A stretch of 64,000 nucleotides of DNA, taken from assembly GCA_009809945.1 (NCBI GenBank), contig WTPW01002710.1, positions 1-64,000 on the forward strand, given 5' to 3'. The notes below the pieces were generated by a model that ran no database searches, was not told the origin of the DNA, and saw only the letters and a program-made list of their open reading frames with translations. The DNA is from Gigaspora margarita. Taxonomy: Eukaryota > Glomeromycota > Glomeromycetes > Diversisporales > Gigasporaceae. Positions 58,215-64,000 of this stretch are shown in pieces. The position numbers were made by a program, and so were the translations under genes. The first letter of the stretch is position 1, and each line of letters opens with the position of its first letter.

Positions 58215-58823
58215 GGGCTAGGTGCTGAGAAAAGGGCCGAAAATGACAAAAAAGAGATCTTCGGAAAATCAATTCTTATACAGTTGAATCTCCCTAAACT
58301 GATATGCATGGTGGCCAGCTTTTGTATCAGTTTTGAAAGGTTGTCAGTTTTGAAATACTAATAATCTACTAGTTATATAGCTATAAACAAATAGGATTGG
58401 TTGAATTATTATAAATATATAATTGGTTACACAAATCTGATTTAAGCCAATCAAATTAATTTATCTTACCTGTCAAATCTGATATCTTATAGATATTTAA
58501 TTTTTGAGTATCAGTTATCAGAAATAGCAGGTTATCAGGTTTGACTTATGGAACAGACATGGTGGCTCAATTTTTTACAGTTATTACAGGTTATCAGTTT
58601 TGACAGGATCAGTTTTGGGAGGTTCAACTGTATTATAAATTATATAATAATAAATCATAAGAAAATGCAAACTTTAAAGAACCATTCTGCAAAATTTTAT
58701 TAATACAACAAACTTTGTACTTAAGTAAAAAATGATCCAAATTTTATTCTAAATTGATTTATGCAAAAAAAAAAATCTCTTTTGAAAAATTGTCATTTCG
58801 GCCCTTTTCCCAGCACCTAGCAC
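58215..58823. mobile_element. MITE (609 bp) inside a satellite unit
   Basis: GGGCTAGGTGCTGAGAAAAG then GGCCGAAAATGACAA at the left; the complement of GTGCTAGGTGCTGGGAAAAG then GGCCGAAATGACAA at the right. The interrupted satellite word GATTATATTCC shows a duplicated ATAT (58211-58214 and 58824-58827). It contains a second MITE at 58281-58630. Confidence 0.88.
58281..58630. mobile_element. pogo/Tigger-like MITE (350 bp), nested
   Basis: CAGTTGAATCTCCCTAAACT and the complement of CAGTTGAACCTCCCAAAACT, flanked by TA at 58279-58280 and 58631-58632. Inside, GGTTATCAGTTTTGA recurs. The ends resemble those at 25093 and 34614. No transposase. Confidence 0.85.
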
Positions 58824-60082
58824 ATATTCCAACGCAAATAACATAACATTAACCAATCCACATACAATACAATATTCAATATTACACTACTATAGCCGGT
58901 GAGTAATACGGAATAAGAAAATTTTTAAATCAGAAATGTCGATTATATTCCAAAACAAATAGCATAACATTAACCAATCCACATAAATACAATACTCTAT
59001 ATTTCACTACAATAGCCGGTGAGTAATACGGAATAAGAAAATTTTTAAATCAGAAATGTCGATTATATTCCAAAACAAATAACATAACATTAACCAATCC
59101 ATATAAATACAATACTCTATATTACAACAGTGAGTAAGTGATATGGAATAATAAAATTTTTAAATCAGAAATGTCGATTATATTCCAACACAAATAACAT
59201 AACATTAACCAATCCACATACAATACAAAACGACAGTATGTAAGTAATACGGAATAAGAAAATTTTTAAATCAGCTATATCGATTATATTCCAGCCCAAA
59301 TAACATAGCATTAACTAATTCACCTACAATACAATACTCTATATTACGACAGTAAGTAAGTAATACGGCATAAGAAAATTTTTAAATCAGGAACGTCGAT
59401 TATATTCCAACACAAATAACATAACATTAACCAATCCACATACAATACAATACTCTATATTACACTACAATAGGCGGTGAGTAATACGGAATAAGAAAAT
59501 TTAAATCAGAAATGTTGATTATATTCCAACACAAATAACATATCATTAACCAATCCACATACAATACAATACTCAATATTACGACAGTATGTAAGTAATA
59601 AGGAATAAAAAAAATTTAAATCGGAAATGTCGATTATATTCTAACACAAGTAAAATAACATTAACCAATCCACATACAATACAATACTCTATATTACGAC
59701 AGTATGTAAGTAATACGTAATAAAAAAAATTTTTAAATCAGAAATGTCGATTATATTTCAACACAAATAAAAATAACATTAACAAATCCACATACAATAC
59801 AATACTCTATAATACATTACAATAGCCTGAGTAATACGGAATAAGAAAATTTTTAAATCAGAAATGTCAATTATATTCCAACACAAATTACATAATTAAC
59901 ATAACATTAACCAATTCACATACAATACTCTATATTGCGACAGTTCGTAAGTAATATGGAATAACAGATAAGAAAATTTTTAAACCAGAAATGTCGATTA
60001 TATTCCAAAACAAATCACATAACATTAACCAATCCACATACAATACAATACTCTATATTACGACAGTGAGTAAGTAATACGG

Positions 60083-60716
60083 TGTGAGACCGGAAACGTG
60101 ACCTGAAGCAGACACGTGCCCTTGTGACCCCGGGTATCAACAAATTTAGACTTACCGGCCCGATTTTCTCGATCGGCTCGATTTGTCCGAAATGCACGAT
60201 CGGTGATATATGGGTAATAAAAATTATTGATGCAATACGGCGAATTAGGGTAAAATCAATAATAAGGGTAATTCTAGGTTTACTGCTGATTATAAAAATA
60301 TCAGTAATTTTAGCAATAGTAATAATAATAATAATTCTGGTAAAATCAATGATTCTTGCGATGAAAATAATAGGACCCAATAAGTATAAATAAAGGCCGT
60401 CTGGCCCTTTGGGAACAACATTCAATTCCCACTTTGCTTAATAATTCACATATAATAAATCACACATATATATATATAATTCCAAAAACTTGTCTTTATT
60501 AAAAATCGTAAAAGTACATATAACTTGATATACAATAAACTCATATACATTCGTTAATTGCTATACTACGCTCATTTTGACTACGCTACCCCAAAACTCT
60601 GCCTGTCCACTTAGCCAAATCTAACACGCCTTTTTCGACCCCTTTTTAACCGAAACTTTGGTTACATTCGCGCAACTCGTGACCCTTCGATAGACCCTCC
60701 GATTTTTGGTCTGTCA
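60083..60716. mobile_element. solo LTR (634 bp) inside the satellite
   Basis: Begins TGTGAGACCGG and ends GGTCTGTCA (TG...CA with a short inverted tip). ACGG is duplicated at 60079-60082 and 60717-60720; one base further out the flanks differ (T against A). TATAAATAAAGG at about 60386 is a good TATA-like box and TCTTTATTAAAAA lies downstream. There are no internal retrotransposon genes, so recombination between LTRs probably removed them. Frames at 60015-60425 are not genes. Confidence 0.78.
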
Positions 60717-61328
60717 ACGGAATAAGAAAATTTTTAAATCAGAAATGTCGATTATATTCCAACCCAAATAACATAACATTAACCAATCCACATACAATAC
60801 TCTATATTACGACAGTTAGTAAGTAATACAGAATAAAAAACTTTTTAAATCAGAAATGTCGATTATATTCCAACACAAATAACATGGCATTAACCAATCC
60901 ACATACAATACAATACTCAATATTACGACAGTGAGTAAGTAATATGGAATAAGAAAATTTTTAAATCAGAAATGTCGATTATATTCCAACACAAATAACA
61001 AACATTAACCAATTCACATACAATACAATACTCTATATCATGACAGAATGTAAGTAATACGGAATAAGAAAATTTTTAAATCATAACATTAACCAATCCA
61101 CATACAATACTCTATATTACGACAGTGAGTAAGTAATACGGAATAAGAATATTTTTAAATCAGAAATTTCGATTATATTCCAACACAAATAACATAACAT
61201 TAACCAATCCACCCACAATACAATACTCTATATTACGACAGTGAGTAAGTAATACGGAATAAGAAAAATCTTCTATACTGTTAACATTACAAATATTAAA
61301 GTAATCTATTATTCTTACTGTATTTAAG

Positions 61329-62567
61329 GTTTAAAAAAGAGTTCGGGAAATGGACAAGTGGCAATTCAGATATTGACAGCTTTATTAAACAAATACAACT
61401 TAAAGCAAAATGTGACACAGATGTTATCGAATGGATACCTTTTGATAAATTTACAAATATAAAGTATTGCTAAAGGAGGCTTTGGCACTGTTTTTAAGGC
61501 AAAATGGACTGACGGGTATATTAAATCTTGGAATTCTCAGAATTCGAAATGGGATAGAAATCCGCAAAGAAATGTTTGCTTAAAAAGTCTAAATGATTCT
61601 CAAGAAGTTATAAAAAGGGAATTTTTTAATGAGGTAAGAATTATAAATATATCTCAAATATTTAATTAATATAGATTGGCTTATTATAATTAATATTTTA
61701 GGTTGAAAATCAACATAAACATGGGGGTGAATCAGCAATTACAATTTATGGAATAACTAGGAACCCAGATGATGGAAATTATATGATGGTTATGCAATAC
61801 GCAAAACAAGGAAGTCTTCGAAAATTATTAGATAATAAATATAATGATTTAAGTTGGCGGCATAAAATACGGAACTTATATTACATAGCCGATGGGCTTT
61901 GTGCAATCCATGGGGCCAATTTAGTACATAAAGATTTTCATTCCGGAAATATAGTTAATGAAACCATGTACAGCTCTTTTATTACTGATTTTGGATTATG
62001 TAGACCAGTGTCTCAAGATTCAATATTGCTCCAGAGGTGCTGTATGGAGAAAAGTATACTATAAAATCGGATATTTATTCTTTTGGAATAATTATGTCAG
62101 AAGTTTTTACTGGATATCCTCCATATCATGATATTCCACATGATTTTAGCCTAGCAACACAAATTTGTTTAGGTCATAGACCCGAAATCAGGTGTAAAGT
62201 TCCACAATCACTTTTGGATTTGATGAATAAATGCTTAGATGCTGAACCTCAAAACAGACCAACTGCTACAATGCTAATAGGTATGCTGAATCAATTTGAA
62301 TATGATTTGGGAGATATAAAAACAGATCTATACAAACAAATTAAAGAAATTAAAGACTCAGACAAAAATTTTTCAATACATGATCAAGCAAACCAAACAA
62401 AATTGACTCGATTTAATTATCAAACACACAACCAAGCTATTTATACAAGTCGGTTTTTGAATTTTCAAAAACTTCCTAAACCAGTAAATGCAAGTGAGCA
62501 TATTTTCTCTCAGAAATTGTCCTTAAATATAGTGTGTAGCGACTCGAGAATTAAATCGTTTAAGTAG
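61329..62567 (+). pseudogene. protein kinase part of the SPRY-TPR-kinase gene (exons 7-8), frame broken twice
   Basis: Exon 7 (61329-61633) gives FKKEFGKWTSGNSDIDSFIK then IEWIPFDKF, a typical leader to a glomeromycete-style kinase. Two bases are missing just before the glycine loop (NIKYC-stop where the next frame reads AKGGFGTVFKAKW), and the phase at the next junction fits only if they are restored. The lysine of VCLK replaces the VAxK lysine. An intron of 68 bp (61634-61701) follows. Exon 8 has MVMQYAKQGSLRKLL, the catalytic loop VHKDFHSGNIV, ITDFGLCRP, then a frame-changing loss of roughly ten residues of the activation loop before IAPEVLYGEKYTIKSDIYSF, and the C-lobe to about residue RPTATML. 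The tail ends SRIKSFK with the stop inside a foldback element. The lesions make an active kinase unlikely unless they are assembly errors. Confidence 0.8.
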
Positions 62568-63079
62568 TAATCCACATAAGATCGGCAGTATGATCATAGT
62601 AAAATTTGGGGCAAATCTCATATAGGTTTTATAATAGAGTGGAATCTGTAGCTGCCTCAAAGTTAAGTTATTTTTTTACTAAGTTAACCTTTCTTCAAGC
62701 TCTAACAAAAGTTGTAGAGTTCATTTTTGTGATTCTAATGATAGTAAGATTAGTAAAATTGGCCTAATAGTTCTTGAGATATCTTAACTTTTATCCTTTT
62801 ACACATATAAAAAATTGCAAAGAAATTTTATATGTATAATTAGAAAAAAGCTAAGATATCTTAAGAACTACCTGGCCAATTTTACTAATCTCACTACTAT
62901 TAGATCATAAAAATGAGCTCTACAACTTTATTCAAAGCTTAAAGAAAGATTAACTTAGTAAAAAAATAACTTTACTTTAAGGCAGCCACAGATTCCACTC
63001 TATTATAATAACTTAGATAAGACTTAACCCCAGATTTTATTATGATCATACTGCTGATCTTATGTGGATTACTACTTAA
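62560..63079. mobile_element. foldback element (520 bp) overlapping the kinase stop codon
   Basis: The arms, about 250 bp each, run from TTAAGTAGTAATCCACATAA then GATC to the complement ending GGATTACTACTTAA. Shared words include CAGTATGATCATA, TATAATAGAGTGGAATCTGT, TTATTTTTTTACTAAGTTAA, GAGATTAGTAAAATTGGCC and GATATCTTA. The outermost TTAA on each side could be a duplicated piggyBac-like target, but the hairpin symmetry makes this ambiguous. The TAG at 62565-62567 lies in the left tip. Confidence 0.88.
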
Positions 63080-63694
63080 GCTTTTTTTAGTTTTTTGCAT
63101 TGAATACCTTTATATAAAAAGTTAGACCAACTAATTCTTAAACTTATTTTTCTAGCAATAAGTCATCCTATTGAACTTAATGAAGTGCCCGATATTTAAT
63201 TAGCTAAATTTTCTATATTGCCTTGCTTTGGTAAAGGCTAAAAGCCTCATAATATTTAACAATAAAATAAATTAAAATAATCAATCTGTCAAAATTATAA
63301 AGTAGAGTTGAATTCTGAAGTTTTTTGAGATGTGTTTTCTTTGTACTTTAATATATAATTCATACAATCATTAACTATTAAGAGTGTTTAACTATTCATT
63401 GGTCAAGAACTCATTAAAAATGTTATAAATAAATACTATACCATCCATATGAATAAAATATAAAATGCTGTAACAACCAATAGTAAAAACTAATGCATTC
63501 GGATAACATTGGAGACCCCGAATGCATTAATATATAATACCAATATAAGACTACAATAATAAATGTGGCGCAGTAAAAAAATTTTTAAAAAGTATAGAAA
63601 GCCTAAAACTCTTGCGTATTCAAGCAATTTGAATATTAGTTTATTTTTTAATAATAATTTTTTTTAAATACAAATAAAATATATAAACATTTTT
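63080..63694. repeat. gene-free stretch with a hairpin at 63491-63530
   Basis: TAATGCATTCGG and CCGAATGCATTA form a perfect 12-bp stem with a loop of about 15 bases. The rest is AT-rich and forms the 3' flank of the transposase frame. Confidence 0.5.
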
Positions 63695-64000
63695 TTATTG
63701 TCGTAAAAGATCTAAAAATGATCCCCAGATATTGTTCTTGTGTTTACGTCTCCACATGTACTCTTTAAGATAAGGTTCAATGATTCCGGTCCTTTTTTTA
63801 CTTTTTATAATTAAAAGTTTTAATGCATGCCAAGTACCTTCTATTGTATTTGTATGAATCTTTTTAATTTTTTGCTGTGGAGTATAATGTTTAGAATGAT
63901 TAACACGGATATGCTTTATATTTAAGCTTTTAAGATTATTGTAACCCTTCCAAGAATCACTATATACTGTAGAACCTGGTCTTATATGTTTTCTAATAAA
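63695..64000 (-). CDS. IS1595/Merlin-type transposase, C-terminal part (runs off the window)
   Basis: 102 codons on the minus strand, open to the window edge, with a stop at 63695-63697. The sequence reads IRPGSTVYSDSWKGYNNLKS, LNIKHIRVNHSKHYTPQQKI, IHTNTIEGTWHALKLLIIKS, then YLKEYMWRRK. The SDSWKGY segment, the VNHS box and the HTNTIEGTW motif are the second half of the ISXO2-like DDE domain, the type found in Merlin DNA transposons of eukaryotes. The N-terminal zinc-ribbon part and the first Asp lie outside the window. The frame is intact as far as visible, so the element may be young. Its end on this side was not found. Confidence 0.82.
   Translation of the reverse strand, partial: FIRKHIRPGSTVYSDSWKGYNNLKSLNIKHIRVNHSKHYTPQQKIKKIHTNTIEGTWHALKLLIIKSKKRTGIIEPYLKEYMWRRKHKNNIWGSFLDLLRQ

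Larger units (their letters stand above)
56921..61267. repeat. satellite array, about 27 units of 105-118 bp
   Basis: Consensus pieces in order: GTAAGTAATACGGAATAAGA, AAATTTTTAAATCAGAAATG, TCGATTATATTCCAACACAA, ATAACATAACATTAACCAAT, CCACATACAATACAATACTC and TATATTACGACAGT. Units are 85-95 percent alike by eye. Some are shortened (61080) or lack the TCGATTA block. Two insertions interrupt it: 58215-58823 and 60083-60716. Each unit begins with the donor-like GTAAGT or GTGAGT. Confidence 0.95.
56849..61328 (+). other. long intron (about 4.5 kb) made of satellite and transposons
   Basis: The donor GTAAGT at 56849 follows GAAGGTTT. The acceptor TATTTAAG ends at 61328. Joining gives GAA-GGT-TTG-TTT-AAA, which reads EGLFKKEFGKW with no shift. 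The other introns of the gene are under 100 bp. The content is the 105-118 bp repeat, two nested MITEs and a solo LTR, with no exon seen. Confidence 0.72.

Noticed and set aside
60015..60425. 136-codon minus and 89-codon plus frames
   Set aside because: They lie in the solo LTR and adjoining satellite; the hydrophobic Ile-rich translation follows from AT-rich repeats of ATAATA.
56921..61267. A CRISPR array
   Set aside because: Units are 105-118 bp and wholly repetitive, with no unique spacers; it sits in a fungal-type intron and no cas gene is present.

Overview
The window looks like AT-rich nuclear DNA of a filamentous fungus. The best fit is an arbuscular mycorrhizal glomeromycete such as Rhizophagus; this is inference from style, not a match that was run. 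The evidence is short GT-AG introns, a minimal Zn(II)2Cys6 protein, an APH-fold kinase, F-box/LRR paralogues in a decaying cluster, a SPRY-TPR-protein kinase gene, and a dense load of cut-and-paste DNA transposons. Genes are sparse; most of the 64 kb is transposon remnants, foldback elements and tandem arrays. Two N bases (39533 and 43412) show this is a draft or consensus assembly.

Layout. 0.5-3.3 kb holds an APH-like kinase (minus strand) and a 74-residue Zn2Cys6 protein. 3.3-17.4 kb is gene-free: a MITE, long foldback elements, degenerate tandem repeats and a hAT-type element with an exact 8-bp target duplication (12.5-13.9 kb). At 17.5 kb is a small secreted protein with two Lys-Arg sites. 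18-25 kb has a degenerate tandem array and two more hAT-type elements, one containing an inverted copy of the 6-kb MITE and one sitting inside a foldback element. 25.1-31.3 kb is a nested complex: an outer element with pogo-like ends holds a decayed hAT copy (itself hit by a 180-bp MITE), a second hAT-type element and a sister MITE. 31-41 kb is low-complexity DNA, foldbacks and MITEs. 38-52 kb is an F-box/LRR cluster: one intact gene (45.9-47.6 kb), one shredded copy split by about 3.2 kb that includes a tRNA-derived SINE, and one truncated copy fused to an array of 24-bp palindromes.

55.5-62.6 kb is one spliced gene: RanBP9-type SPRY, then TPR, then a protein kinase. Splice phases agree across all eight exons if two lost bases are allowed for. 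Intron 6 is about 4.5 kb and consists almost wholly of about 27 copies of a 105-118 bp repeat, themselves hit by nested MITEs and a solo LTR. The kinase part carries two frame-breaking lesions, and its stop codon lies inside the first bases of a 520-bp foldback element. The window ends inside a minus-strand transposase related to IS1595/Merlin.

The plausible host functions are signalling (SPRY-TPR-kinase, APH-like kinase), ubiquitin targeting (F-box/LRR), transcription (Zn2Cys6) and secretion (17.5 kb). Nothing suggests that they form one pathway.
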